Positions 1 to 13,606 of a stretch of 64,000 bases of DNA are shown in pieces (the stretch's first letter is position 1; each line of letters starts with the position of its first letter). The DNA lies in contig SRPY01000005.1 in NCBI GenBank assembly GCA_018360145.1, positions 62,001-126,000 on the forward strand, in the 5' to 3' direction. The notes beneath the pieces were generated by a model. That model searched no databases and was not told where the DNA came from. It was given only the letters and a program-made list of their open reading frames with translations. Both the position numbers and the translations under genes were made by a program. The DNA comes from Claviceps africana. Lineage: Eukaryota > Ascomycota > Sordariomycetes > Hypocreales > Clavicipitaceae.

Positions 1-3000
1 AATAAGTTTTTAGTCCCTTTTTATACCTATTTAAACCTTAACTTTAATTTATATAAGGTATAAAGTAAGTATACCTTTACTCCCCCTACCTTAATAAAAT
101 AAAAGACTTTAGTATATACTATTATAATTAGTTTAATAGGTATTTAACTTAGATTTATAGTAAAGGCACTATAGCTAACTTAAATTTTAAGTATTAGTCT
201 AAACTATTATAAATATATATAGCTTAGTAAAGTATATTTAATAAGTTTTTAAAGTTTAATATAAAGTTAAGTTAAATATTAATTAAAGTAAGCCTTATTT
301 AACTTAATAGTAGTTTATAATATAGTATAAAAAGTCCTTAACTTTTAAATATATTATAATTTAAACTATTTTATAGAGTTTAATATAAATTTAATTTAAC
401 CCTTTAGTAAAGGTATAGTAGTAGCTAACTTTATATAGTATAACTTATATAGAGTTATTTAGTAAATAGCTTAATACTTTATTAATACTAAGGTAGCTTT
501 AATATAAAGCTTAAGTTAAGTCTTTACTATAACTATTATATATAGTAGTGTTTATAAATATAAAATACTAGCCTATATAGGCTATATTATTAATATATTA
601 AAGTAATATAATAATTTAATAAAGTAGTCTTTAGTAAAGGTAATTAATACTTATAATAATACTATATTAAAGAGAAGTAAAGGGAAAGGAAAAGGGAAGA
701 AAAAGGAGAGAGAGAGAGAAGTAAAGGGAGAGAAAGGCTAAGGTAAAGGCTATAGTAGAAAAGGGATAGGGATATATAAATAGCCCTATAGTTAGCTTTA
801 TAGCTATTAAATTAAGAGTTTTCTTTTTTTTTTTTTTTTTTTTTTTATTATATTTTTTTTTTAAAAAGTTTTTAAGAAAATAAAAGGGAATAATATATAG
901 TTTAATATAGTTATATATTAGTGTTAGTGTAAATATTAAAGCGTAATATAATAGCGGTTTAAAGTAGTAGAGGTAAAGCAGTAAAGAGGCCTATATTAAG
1001 CTTATATTAAGGACTAAAAGGTACTATTATTTACTACTATTCCTTTTATAAAGTAAAGGTAAGTTAAAAGTGTAGAAAGTAATTAGTTTTAAAGAGCTAC
1101 TTTACTAAGTATTATATAAAGCTAGGTTAATTAAAGGTAATATAAATTTCCCTTAAGTTTTAAATTAAACCTACTTTAAACCTTAAAAGGTAAAGGTAGT
1201 TATATTTAAAGTATTAAAAAATAAAGTAATAAATATCTTTATAGTTACCTTAATAGTAATATATTAATAAATCTATACTAAAAATATAGTAAAAGTAAAG
1301 AAAGAAGTTAAGGCTAATCTTTTTAATATAAAGTTAAACTAAAGTTAATAATTTAAATTTAATAAAGTAGTAGTAAAGTTAAAATACCTTTTTTTTAAAG
1401 TAAAAGTTTAGGTTTTATTTAGCTATAGTAAGGTACTAGCTTAAGTATTAATAAACTACTAAAGCTTATTTTTAAAGCTATTACTCTTTTTAGTTTAATT
1501 TTAGCGTTTTAAATATAAAAAATATAGTAAGGTTTAATAAAGGTTAAGTTAAAAGCAGTATATAGTTAATATAGAGTTATTTTCTATATTAAGCGCTATA
1601 TTAAAGGTAGGTTACTATTAAAGTGTAGGCTATTTAGATTTTATTAGCTATTTTATTTACTTTAATTTTATTATAAAATTATTAAGCTTAATAGTTAAGG
1701 TATAGATTTAAAGGGGGAATTATTACCTTAGTTTTAATTAAAAACTATAGTATAGCTTTATAAATATTAATAATAGTATAAAGGTATTAAGTTTACTTTA
1801 TAGTAAAGGCTTTAATAATACCTTTAGCTATACCTTTATATTTAGTTAAGATATAATATAAGCTTATACTATAGTTAATAAAGCTTTAAATAACTTAAGT
1901 ATAGAGAAGTTTAAACTTATATAGTAAATACCTTTAGGTAAATATAAAAAATATAGTAAAGGTAAGTTACTACTATATTAGTTTTATAGTAACTTTAAGT
2001 TAGTAAGCCTTTTATTAAAGTTTATAGTAAATTTAAATATTAAAGAAATAAGCTAACTATATTAGCTAAACTATTATAATTTTAAGTTAAATTAGCGTTA
2101 TTATTAGCTATCTCTTTCTATTAAAGTAAATAAGTTTACTTTTCTATAAATAGAACTTTAAGCTTAATTTATAGAACTATTTTTAATAAACTACTTAAAT
2201 AGTTTTAAATTAAGTTTAGGTCTCCTTTATTATATAGCTATATATTAAGATATTAATATTATTAAAAAAGCTAAGTATTAATATAAAGTTAACTATTATA
2301 AGTTTAATATAAAGTAAGGTAATATAAAGGAGAAAGAGAATTAAAGATATAAAGGACCCTTAAGGGACCTCTATAGGTACTATATAAAGGGCTGCTATTT
2401 AGCTTTTAAATATAAGGTAGGCTTTATATAATATAGTAAAGGCTTAGGTTTAGTGTACTATCTATATAAGGAGACTAGCAGAGACTATTATATAGGTGAG
2501 TTTTATATAATATATTATATTAAAGATAGCTAAGATATTAAGCTAAAGAAGTAATATAGTGCTGCTATAGTGCTACACTATATATATAGCTTTTATTAAA
2601 ACAATAAGGGCTATCTCTATAGAATAATTAGTATAGTTACTTATTTAAAGCTTTAAAAGAGCGCTACTCTCCTTAGCTATATAAGTAATTTATACTGCTA
2701 CTACTACTTTTAATACCTTACCTATAATACTAAAAAGGGAGATTAGTCTTTATATATTAATATACTTTCTTTCCTTTAGTAACTTTCTTAGCTTATAGAG
2801 AACTATAACTTTAGCCTTTTAAAATAAAGCTAAGTAGTGCTTAATATAGTAGTATATATTAAGTAAGTTAAAGAGAATATTAATAAGTGGTTTATTATAA
2901 GCTTTAAAGAACCTTACTAAAAGCTTATTAAGTCTAAGGGCTTTCTAACTAACTAGTCCTTTAATTATATTATATATCTTTAAAGCTATAAAGCAGTCTT

Positions 3001-3417
3001 TTTTTAAAAATGCAATAGAGTTAAGTTAAGGGCTAAAGTTAGCTAGTATATTATCTATATAGGTAGTTAAGATAAAAAAGAATCTATTAAAGAATGCCTC
3101 TACTTTATTATAATAAAAGGTAGTTAAAGGCATGCTGTTACTACTATAGTAAAGGGTTAGGACTTAAGTAGTTTTAAGTAGTAAGCTACTATAGAGTTAA
3201 GCCTATTATTTTAGTTTTTAAAGGTTACTCTTTTTAGCTATTATATCCGCTACTATATAGCGTTAAGAGCTATATTATTTATTATAAATAACTTATTTTT
3301 AATTTAAAGCTACGTTAATAGCGGCCTATTAGCTTACCTTAATATAGTAGCGTTACTAGAGTCTTTAGGTACGTTTTATATTATAAATAGCTTTATAGAC
3401 CTTAAAGGTCTACTATA
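1..3417. mobile_element. Left part of an unidentified RIP-degraded element
   Basis: This sequence lies left of the GCTAC target duplication of gypsy copy A and continues, after removal of that insertion, at 27,860. It is AT-rich with no open frame. It holds a purine-rich tract (about 670-735) and a run of 23 T at 824-846. It does not match the gypsy LTRs in the window. A slightly GC-richer stretch at about 3,230-3,420 is the part nearest the insertion. I could not recognise a transposase or polymerase motif, so the class is unknown; calling it a transposon rests on the RIP damage. Confidence 0.5.
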
Positions 3418-3422
3418 GCTAC
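3418..3422. other. Target-site duplication GCTAC, left of copy A
   Basis: GCTAC precedes the LTR at 3,423 and is repeated exactly at 27,855-27,859 after the distant LTR. It proves that the LTRs at 3,423 and 27,656 belong to one insertion although 24 kb apart. Confidence 0.92.
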
Positions 3423-3621
3423 TGTTACGTGCTAGATACGGCACGTAAAGCGTAGGCATTTGCAACTTATAAAATGCGTTATAAACAATTATAAGGGGAA
3501 TTATAAAAGAGAACACACATAAGTTATAGATAGGTATATAGTTATATGAAGTAATAAAGTTATTTTTTTACTTATATTATTAGGAATTCTCCTTTTATAT
3601 AAGGAATTCTATTCTATAATA
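3423..3621 (-). repeat. LTR, 3' LTR of copy A
   Basis: 199 bp. The outer (left) end keeps CpG-containing sequence (TACGTGCTAG, GGCACGTAAAGCG) while the inner (right) end is RIP-converted, reading TTCTATAATA where other copies have CCCGTAACA. In coding orientation this is the downstream LTR. Confidence 0.93.
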
Positions 3622-5565
3622 GGTCTAAGGTGTGTAAGAGATAAGTCTATTTTAAACTGTTTATAAATAGAAAGAAAATTATAAAACTATATATTATAGT
3701 AGACACTAGCTAGTCTATATATTAAGTAAAATAAAAATATAAAATCGTAGAAAACCATATATAGTGGTAGACACCAGCTATTTCTATATGCTAAAGAAAG
3801 GAAAATTAATATATAGCATTATATATGTAAAAGTAAAGTTATAACCGCTACCTCTCCTACACTATACCTATAATTATTACAGTATAGTTAAGGGCGTTAG
3901 CAGGTTAGTACTTTATAGGAAAAATAATTATTATATAAAAAGGTCTTCTTCCTCTTCTATATTAAGAAGGGTATTATCTTCTTTATTTTTACTAATAGAG
4001 GTGTCTTTAAATATAGTGTGTTCTATATTATAAACGCTATATTCTATATAGCTAAGGATATTCTATTCTTTAGGTTCTATTAGTTCTGCCACTTAAAGCT
4101 ATTTATTAATGCTAAGGTTTATTATAGGGCATTTAAGGTCTTCTTTAAGACCTATTTAAATATTGCAGTTTATTAAATATAGGCTATATAGGTAAATAAC
4201 TAATAAGCTTATCCCTTAGAAATAATTAAGATACTTAATATAGTTATGCTTATAAAGGTTAACGCTAAAAATCCTTTTAACTTCTATAAAAAAACAGCTT
4301 AAAACTAGGGGAATAACTAGCGATTTATATATATAGTATATAATTTCTATATAGAGTTACTTATAATTCTATTACTATTCTATAGCTACTATATAAATAA
4401 TGTACTTTTTATATATATTAATTGCCTCTAAGGTGTTAATACCTATTATATAGAGGCTGTAATTAATTCGCTCTTTAATAGACTAAAGAGCTTATTTATT
4501 TATACTATAAATTACATAAAATCACAATTTAGTTTAGGATCCTTAGTAGGTAAGCGGAGGATTAATATAGAATAGTAGGTATTTATAAAAAGAAGTGTTA
4601 TCTACAATTTAATTAATAGTATTATAAAATTCTATAAGGGCGAGTTATTAAATCTATTTATATATAAAGCAATTATTTAGGAGGTAAAAGTGGATTTATA
4701 TAAATATTATTATTTTAAATATATTACGCTTATATTTAAAGAAGCCTTACTTTATTTAAAGAGATCTTAATTTACTACTTTCTACACTTATAGCTTTAAA
4801 GTATTTATAGAAGTATAGATATATTTAGTAATTATTACTTTCTTTAGTAAGTTCCTTTAAAATATAATAGTTAATATATTTTATAAAGCTATTAGTAATT
4901 AAACCCTATTATTTATCCTTAGTAAGGATCTTTTTAGTGAAAGTAAAGATATTCTTTTAAAGCTAAACTAAGGCTTTTATACTAAGCTTAGTAATATATT
5001 AGTAGAACTCTTAAGTAATAGAGTGCTAAGTTTACTAATGTTTTTAATATAGAAACTAAATTTAATTAAGTAGCTAAACTTAGTAAATACTGCCTAAAAG
5101 TATATAGTTTTACCTCTATAAGTAAGCTAGCTTATAAATAATAAGGTCTTAATATTAAATTCTTTTATTATTATAAATTATTTTTAAAACTAAGGCACCT
5201 TACTTAGTAGCCTTACCTTTAATAACTATAGTAGTAATATATTTAATATACTGCTATATAGCGTTATAGCTTTAATTTACCTCTTAATAGGTAGTATCTT
5301 ATTTTTTAGTTACTATTTTAATATATAGATTACATTTCTATTATAAAAGTTTATAAAGCTTATAAAAAGATAAAAAAAAGTATATATTTAAGCTAAAAAA
5401 CATTAAAAGTAATTAAAAGGAATTATAAAGAGATAATAAAGGAAAGGGTAAAGAAAAGAATAAAAAAAAAAAGGAAAGAGAAATAGTAATAAAGTAAAGG
5501 AAAAGAAATATTAGTTATAGTAAGTAGTTAGTTAATGTAGCTATAAGCTAAGTAAAAGGGGTAAT

Positions 5566-5703
5566 TCACTTTATTCTTACTTTTATTAAGCTTAATATAG
5601 CTTTATAAATAATATATAGTGTTTTTATTATAGGTATATTTATTTTTACTTTTACTAAGCTTAGTATAGCTTTATAGGCAGTATATAGTGTTTCTATTAT
5701 AGA
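5566..5703 (-). repeat. 69-bp tandem duplication in accessory region, copy A
   Basis: Two adjacent units matching the pair at 48,989-49,126 (copy C) and about 15,720-15,860 (copy B), each containing AAGCTTA..ATAGCTTTATA and ending in TATTATAG. Presence in all three copies shows that the duplication predates them. End positions are approximate. Confidence 0.7.
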
Positions 5704-8700
5704 TATATTAAGGCTATAAAAGAGTGTAGTTTTATAAAAGAAATATAGTAGCCTTTTAGCTTAGTAAGGTATTTAATAAAATTAAGGTAGGGGATTATTA
5801 TAATAGCTAGGTCACTATATATCCTTATATATAAAGGTTATAATGCATTTTATAGCTAGTTATAGTGTTATAGCTTTATAGCTAATAAAGTCTTTATTAA
5901 AAAAAAGGTAGTTATTTATAAGTAAATACATTTCTTTATACTCTATTAATCCTAAGTTCCTATATACTATATTATTTAAATGCATTAAAGCGTTATAATA
6001 TAGCTTTTAAAACTTATAGGTTTTTATAAAAGGTGCCTATTCCTCCCTTTCTATATTTAAATATACTTTAAAGGCTAAGGTAATAGTCTATAATATTAAT
6101 TTAGGATTTAGTTAAGGTAATTCTTAGCTTAATAGCTACTATATTAGTAGTAAAGTTTACCCTTAAGCGCTTATAGGTTCTCTATAAAAGATTATTATTA
6201 TTAGCTTTATTAGTATTAATAGGTTAAAAGCTAGTCTTTAAAGGCATAGTTATAAGCTATAGTGTCTTTATAGCCTATACTTATAAGCTTAGTATACTAA
6301 TATCTATATAAAGTTAGGTTTATACCTTAGTATTGCTAATAATATTAGTTTTTACTACTATTAAGTATAATACTAACTTCTTAATACTAATATTAATAAA
6401 GATAGTATTTTTAAGTAAAGTAAACTAAAAGGTTTTATTAAAAGTAAGGCTATAAATATAAAGAAGGTTAAGGATTAAGGCAAAAAAAGCCTTTATTTTT
6501 CTTTATAAATATATTATAGCTTTACTATAGTTTTTTAAAGTTAATTTATTAGCTAAGCTAGTAAATACTACTATTATAGTAGTATTTCCCTTTTTATAGT
6601 TATTCTCCTTTATTTTAGTAAGTTTTTAGGTTAGGTTTTAGAACTTACTATTAAACTCTATAGAGTGTTTAAGCAATATAGCGTTAGGGATTTATATAAG
6701 GTTAGCCCTTTATATTATAATAAGGGAGCCTATAATAGTACTATTAATATACCTTTAGCTATAAGTAAAGCGGATATTCAGGATTTTATAGTAGTTTAGT
6801 ATCTATATTTTATAGTTTTTACCTTTAATACTACCTTTAAAGTAATAAATATAAACTGCCTTTTTAAAGCTATTTTAAACGCTATAAATAAAGGGGAGTT
6901 TTAAAGATTTATATATTATACTACCTTTCTTTAGCGTTAAGTATATTACTTTTAAAGCCACTCTCTCTTTATTAATAATACTAAAGGTAATATAAAGGGT
7001 AGTTAGCTATAGTTTATATAAGCTATTATCTTTTTTAATAAAAGCTTTATTATTAATAATTATTACTCTCTATATAGCGAATTCCTAACTTATAGAGTGT
7101 AGAACGTCCTTATAGAACTATTATTTCTTTATATTACCTTAACCCTAAAAGCGCTACTTTATATATAAAACTAAAAAGGGTTTATAATTATTAGTAGTTT
7201 TACTATTATTTATTAATAGATATTTACTATAGTATTTTACCTTTAAGGTGTTTTATTTTAAGATTTTATTATTTACTATAATATATTTAATACTATTAGC
7301 TTTATTAAGTTAGTATAAATAGCTAAGGCTATAGTATTTTTAAATATATTTAAAGGTAGCCTTATTTATAAGGTATTTAGCTACTATTCTATTAAATTAC
7401 TATATTATAGGGTTTTAAGGTTAAGCTAGGTTAGTGGTTTCTTTATTAAGACTTAGGTTAGGTATTTCTTTATTAAAAAAATTATTATTATTTTAAGGTA
7501 AATTACTAAATAGTTTTTAGTATTTATTATTAATTATAGTTATAGAGTTATTAAGTATATAGAAGTTAGTAGATAGTGTATAAAGGTTAGTAGCTATATT
7601 AAAGATAGCTAAATAAGTATAAAAGGCTATATTATAGATAATTAAGTTTATATTAAAGATATTAAATCTCTTTATATTAAAATTATATTCTCTTAACTTA
7701 TTAGTATAAAGGAAGTTATTATTATATTCCTTAGGTTATATAAAACCTTATAAAAGATCTACTATTAAGGATTTATTTATTACTTTTATATAAAAGGATA
7801 TTAAAGAGAGTTAAGGAGGTATTAAAGAGCTTATAGTAGTTATAGTTAATAAGTAGTTATTAAGAATATAAATAAAGATTCCTAAAAAGGCTTCTATAAA
7901 GCTCCTTTAAGCTTATTACTACTTTTAAATTAGGTTTTCTTAATTATTTACTATTATAAGTAAGAAATACTATTGTTTTTAATAGGTTTAAAGGATAATT
8001 TATAGTAATTAAAAGCAATTTTAGTAAATATAATTAAAAATAAAGAAAGGTAAGTAGGGAGTTAAATAAATAAAACGTAGGATTTAGTTAAAAAAAGGGA
8101 ATAATTAAAAAAGGTTATAGGGTTTTCTTAGTCTTTAATTATAAGGAAATAAGGTGAGTTTAAAGTAAGGTATATAAGTATAGGACTATAGCCTAAAAGC
8201 TATAGTGTTCTATAAATGCTTATTAATTTATAGAGGTCTTTAATCCTTTTTTTTAAGTACTTACTTAATTTAGCTAGTTAATCTTAATATAGGGCAGGCT
8301 TAGTGCCCTTCCTTTACCGTTTTATTTTTTAGTTAATTAGGTGTTTTTAAAGGTATTCTTCCACTATCTCGCTAGCATTAACCTATATATCTTCTTTAAA
8401 TATCTATTAATTATCCTTTACTATATATCCTTTTTATTAAATAAGAAATTTAAGTTTAGGTTCTTACCCTTTTTTATAAAAAAAAATAAGCCTTATAACT
8501 ATTAATTCTCTTAATTTCCTAATAATTTACCTTAAAGCTACCTTTAAAGGCTATTAAAGGTAGTATAGTAGCTGACCTTTAAAAAAGGTTACTTCCTTAC
8601 TATAGTTTCTATAAATAAGCTATTAAAACCATTAAGTATATATAGAATTTAACTAAGAAATTTAAGTAAAAAGAAAGTAATAAAATTTACTTTAATACTT

Positions 8701-9129
8701 TAAAAGGCTTAGCTCTTTAAAGTAACTACTTTTTTTTAGGTTTTTTTAAAAGTTTATATTTTAAATAAAGCTAAAGGTATATTATATTATTAATATTAAT
8801 ATCTATTAAGTTATATTTAAAGTTATACTAAATTTTAGTAAGGGTAGCTACTATTATAATAGTATATTCTACTTCTTACTAATATAGACATTTAAAGACT
8901 ATAAGGTTAGTATCCTTTAAGTTAAAGCTAGTATCTTCTATACTATAAAGGAGGTTTATAATTAATAGTAGCTTATATTTAAGAACTAGCTTATTAAAAG
9001 AATAACTAATAGCTATAGCTATTATATTATTTAAGTAGTGCTATAGTATAGAAAGGATATTAATTTATAATATATTAAGGTTAGTTATTATATAAAAGTA
9101 AATTACTATTATTATAGTTTAGTTCTTTC

Positions 9130-10990
9130 TTTTAACTAAACTATTAGTTTAAGGGTAGTATATAGTTAATATAAAAAGTTTAACGCTAAGAGTGTAAAAT
9201 AGTGCTTTCTATAAATTAAAGAGGAATTTAAGGTTATAATTACTAATAATTTCTTTAAAGAGGCCTTAATCTATAAAGTATAGCAATTAAAGTAGTAGTT
9301 TAGCTTAGATTTCTACTGTATATATTTTATATTTTAATATAAAGATAGTCTTTTTATTAAATAAGTAATTTATTAAGTATAGAATATTTAAAGTGTTAAA
9401 TCCCTTAACTAACTAAGCTATATTAATAGATAGTTTCTTTAGTATATTAATAATAAAATCTAGGGATATTATATAAAAAGGAGTGGGCTTTGTTTATAAA
9501 GGGTATATTTTACTAACAGCCCTGCTTTATAATATAAAATTCTCCTTATATATAGGATAATATATAATATAATTATAAATTTACTTACTTATACTTAAAA
9601 AAACTACTGCTTTTAGCTCCTTAACTATATAGCTAATGCTAAAGTAGTAGTAGTTATTATAGACTATAGCTAGAATTTCCTTTATATAATTATAGGGTAT
9701 ATATAGCTAGTAATATTCTTTAAAGTCCTAATAGTATAATAATTTATTATTATAAAGGTCTTAGCTATATATTAGGATTTATAAGTAATAGTGGCTAAGT
9801 TATTATTATTTTTAGCAGTAGTTTATAATGCTTTATAAGATATAGCTATACTTTAGGTTAGTGTAATACCTGATTAATATAGCTTCTTTAAGCTAAAAGT
9901 AAATTATAACTTCTACTATATAGTCTTTATTAAAATATATATAGGCGTTTAATTTATTAAAGGTACTACTATTTATTGCCTTTTAATAGTTAAGTTTAAT
10001 AAAAAGTCTTAAAAGTACGTTAAAGATTGTATTTAAAACTCTAAAGATATAAATTATATATAAGTTAAACTGTAAAAGGTAGTTAGCAACTTTCGCTAAT
10101 TTAAGGTTAGCTTTATTAAGATCTATTATTATAAGTAATATATAATAAATAATCCCTTTTACTAAAGTATAATTTATTATAATATTAATAAAAGTAAAGT
10201 TAAATTAAGCTATTTTATATAGTTTATATATTCTTTATATAATAGTAGCAACCTTTACTTTAGTTAAGCTATAGTATTTTTTAATAGTAGAGGTAAATTA
10301 TAAAAGAAAGGTAATAAACTATAACTTATTACTGTTAATATGCTTTTTAAAAATACTTATACTATTCTATTCTATATTAAGTTAAAAAGTATATAAGCTA
10401 AACCCTTCTTTATATATATTAACCTTAAAGAAAAGCGGTTTCTTTAAATTATAGTGTTAGAGAAGTACCTTTATATATAGAAGATTATATAAGTTTTTAA
10501 AGGCTATAGTTTTCTCTTTAATAAATTTAAAGGTTTTAAACTTTATTATTTATTTTTAAACTTACTTTAAAGAGCTAAATAAAATCTTATTCCTTTCCCT
10601 AACTTTTTATAAAAGGCTTATCTTCCTTTTCTAAAGAGGGTAAATGTAAATATTAAACTATAGCACACTAATATAAAGGTAACCCGCTATTTTAATAAAG
10701 GTTTTAAGGTTAGTTAATATAGTTAGCATTTATAAGCGCTTAAAAGCCTTTACTTTATTATTTATATTAATAAAGCTATTTATATTAATAATAAACCTTA
10801 GTAGCTAAATAAAGGGATATTTAATAAAAGACTTACTAGCTAAGATATAAAGGTAAGCCTTATTAATAATATTAAAAACAATCTTAAATTAGTAAAGGTA
10901 GTCCTTAAAGGTATTTAAGAAAATTATAATATTATTAATATAAACCTAAATAAAGTTATAGTTATAAAATAAGCAATCTATAAAGCGCTA
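9130..10990 (-). pseudogene. Gypsy pol remnant of copy A
   Basis: Same arrangement as in copy B: YINN relic of the RT active site at 10,931-10,942, RNase H region at about 10,100-10,280, integrase core at about 9,130-9,480 on the minus strand. RT-RNase H-integrase order supports Ty3/gypsy rather than copia, where integrase comes first. Frames are broken by RIP stops. Confidence 0.82.
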
Positions 10991-13402
10991 TATATATACT
11001 AGTGAGTTTTTATACCTTTATATTACAATATAGAATACCTCTATACCTCTTTTTAAAATAATTACTATTTAGTTATAATAGTTTAAATGCATTAAAAGCT
11101 AATTAAAAAAACCTATAGCGTTTAAAAGGGTTTTCTACTTCTTTCTATAGGCGTTATTTATAATATTACCTTAGTTAAGTAGCAGGTAAATATTTAGTAT
11201 TATTATATAATTAACTAGTTATATATCTATAACCCTATATGCCTTTATTACTTTACTAGTTATTTATTAAATAATAAATCTTAGATATAAATAAAGAGCC
11301 TTTTCTCTACTACTTAAAAATAATATTTTGCTAACTTTATACTTTTTATTCTAAATTTTATAGAATTTCTTATAATTCTTTTAGCTAAGGTTATAAACCT
11401 ATAAAGGTTTAACCTTATTTTACTATTTAAAGATAAAGTTAATATATATCTTATTTTTATTAGCTATAAAGACTACCTCTCTATCTTAATAAATATTAAA
11501 CTTATTAAAGAGTTTAATAAGTTAAGTAGCTATATTAATATTAAGGTTAGCTACTTTAACACTAAAGATATTATAAATAAATAAAATATTCTTAAAGTAG
11601 GAGATATTATATAATAATATCCCTTTATTAATAGCTTTAAAGTTAAAGTCCTTATTATTTTTAAAGAGTTCTATATCTTTAACTTTAAAGGCTATAATAT
11701 CTTTAAAATAGTTAAAAGTTAAGCTATTTAAAATAATAATATTATCTCTATAGAAAGCTATAAATTAGTAAATATTAGGGATAGTATAATAGAAACTAAC
11801 TAAACTTACTACTTTAAAGGTTTTTAACTGTTATTTTATTCTAATATATAAGGGCTTATTAGTGTTATTATAAATAAGGAGTAGCTTCTCCTAACCCTAT
11901 TAAATAAGAATATTAAAAATCTAATAGTGCTTTAAGTAAAAATAGTAAACATTAGTTTTTTATTTATTCTAAAGGTCTTTCTACTTAATTAATAAAATCC
12001 CTATAGAATATAAAGGGATTATTATAGTATAAGCTACTATAACCCTTTAAATTAGTATTAGGTATAATATATAAAAGATTTAGCCCTTTACTACTATACT
12101 ATAAACTATATAAAAAGTTACATTAGAATTAATAAAATTAATTTACACACTATAATTATATATAAATTTTATATTAATCAGCATTTAAGGTATAAGGTTA
12201 TCTATAATATCTATAGTAACTATAAAGTAGCTAAAAACCTAAGTGCCTCTTATAGTGTTAGAAATATAAAAGTTAAAAGTCGCTATTTTAATAATAGAGA
12301 ATAAGGAATTTACACTGTTTACTATTTTAAGGCTTTAAACGCTTTATTTAATATTATAGCTGTTTTACTTAAGCTATTCTTTATTAACTAAAATAAAGGA
12401 GGTTTTAATATCTAAGTAGATTTTATATCCCTTACCTTTATTATTAAAATATACTAATATCTTAAAGTATATTAAAGCTTTTATTTTTCTATTAACTTTA
12501 AGCTACTTTAAGTAAATAACTATCTTTATTACTTAGCTACTTATAATTTTACTGCTAAGCTTTATAATTACTAAAGGTGCCTTAAGGTAGTTCCTTATAT
12601 TAATATAGGTAATATAAGTATTTATATAGTTATTATTTAGTTTTAAGGCTAATGTAGGCGTTTTATTAAGCATTACTATATTTATAGTTATTAAAAGATT
12701 ATAAATTAAAAGGTTTAGCGCTTTAATAATAATAATTAAAAGTATTTTATAATAGTGTAATAGGTTAGTAATAGTTAAGTATATATCTATAAAGTTTGCT
12801 TTAATAAAATTAAACTATTTACTATTATCTTTATTAATAATTTCTTTTTCTTTTATAAAGTAATACTCTAAAGCTTTAAGTTTAGCCTCTTTAGCTATAG
12901 AATTAAAACCCTCGCTATTTATAATAAAATACATTAGTTTACTATTAGCTTTTTATTTTTAATAAAACTTTAGGTTATATTTACCGCTAAATTATAGTTT
13001 ACCTAAGCTAGACTATAGTAGCTATAGGTTAAGGCTATTTATTCCTACCTTTTTTAAAAGGGGTCCTCTTAAGGCAGATAAAATACCTAGCTACTATTTA
13101 TTTTAAAGGGGGCTACTATTATTTAGATAGGGGCGGAAATACCTCTTATATAAATAGTTATATAAAGGTATATACTAATATCCTTAATTTAAATAGTTAT
13201 AATTTTATAAAGGATATTAAGTGCTGTAGTATTTTTACTATTATAGGCTATATCCTTAGTTTTAAAAACTATTATTATACTATTATAGGCTAAAAGTTTA
13301 TTCTTTTAAATTACCTTTAGAATTTCGTTAATTCTAATAGATCTCTATATTATTGTTAAGATGTTTTAGATTCTTATCCTTATTAAATACTTCTATAGCT
13401 AG

Positions 13403-13407
13403 GTTAG
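13403..13407. other. Target-site duplication GTTAG, left of copy B
   Basis: GTTAG directly precedes the TGTTAC end of copy B and recurs at 25,715-25,719 directly after its GTAACA end. Five-base duplications are normal for gypsy integrases. Removing B and one GTTAG restores a sequence that aligns to B's own internal region around 23,570. Confidence 0.9.
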
Positions 13408-13606
13408 TGTTACGTGCTAGATACGGCACGTAAAGCGTAGGCATTTATAACTTATAGAATGCGTTATAAATAATTGTAAGGGGAATTATAAAAGAGAATA
13501 TATATAAGTTATAGATAGGTATATAGTTATATATAGTAATAAAGTTATTTTTCTACTTATATTATTAGGAATTCTCCTTTTATATAAGGAATTCTATTCT
13601 ATAATA
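13408..13606 (-). repeat. LTR, 3' LTR of copy B
   Basis: 199 bp. As in the 3,423 LTR, the outer left end is unmutated (TGTTACGTGCTAGATACGG) and the inner right end is AT-converted. Confidence 0.93.

Noticed and set aside
9130..10990. Copia-type assignment
   Set aside because: Integrase lies downstream of RT and RNase H in coding orientation, the gypsy order.
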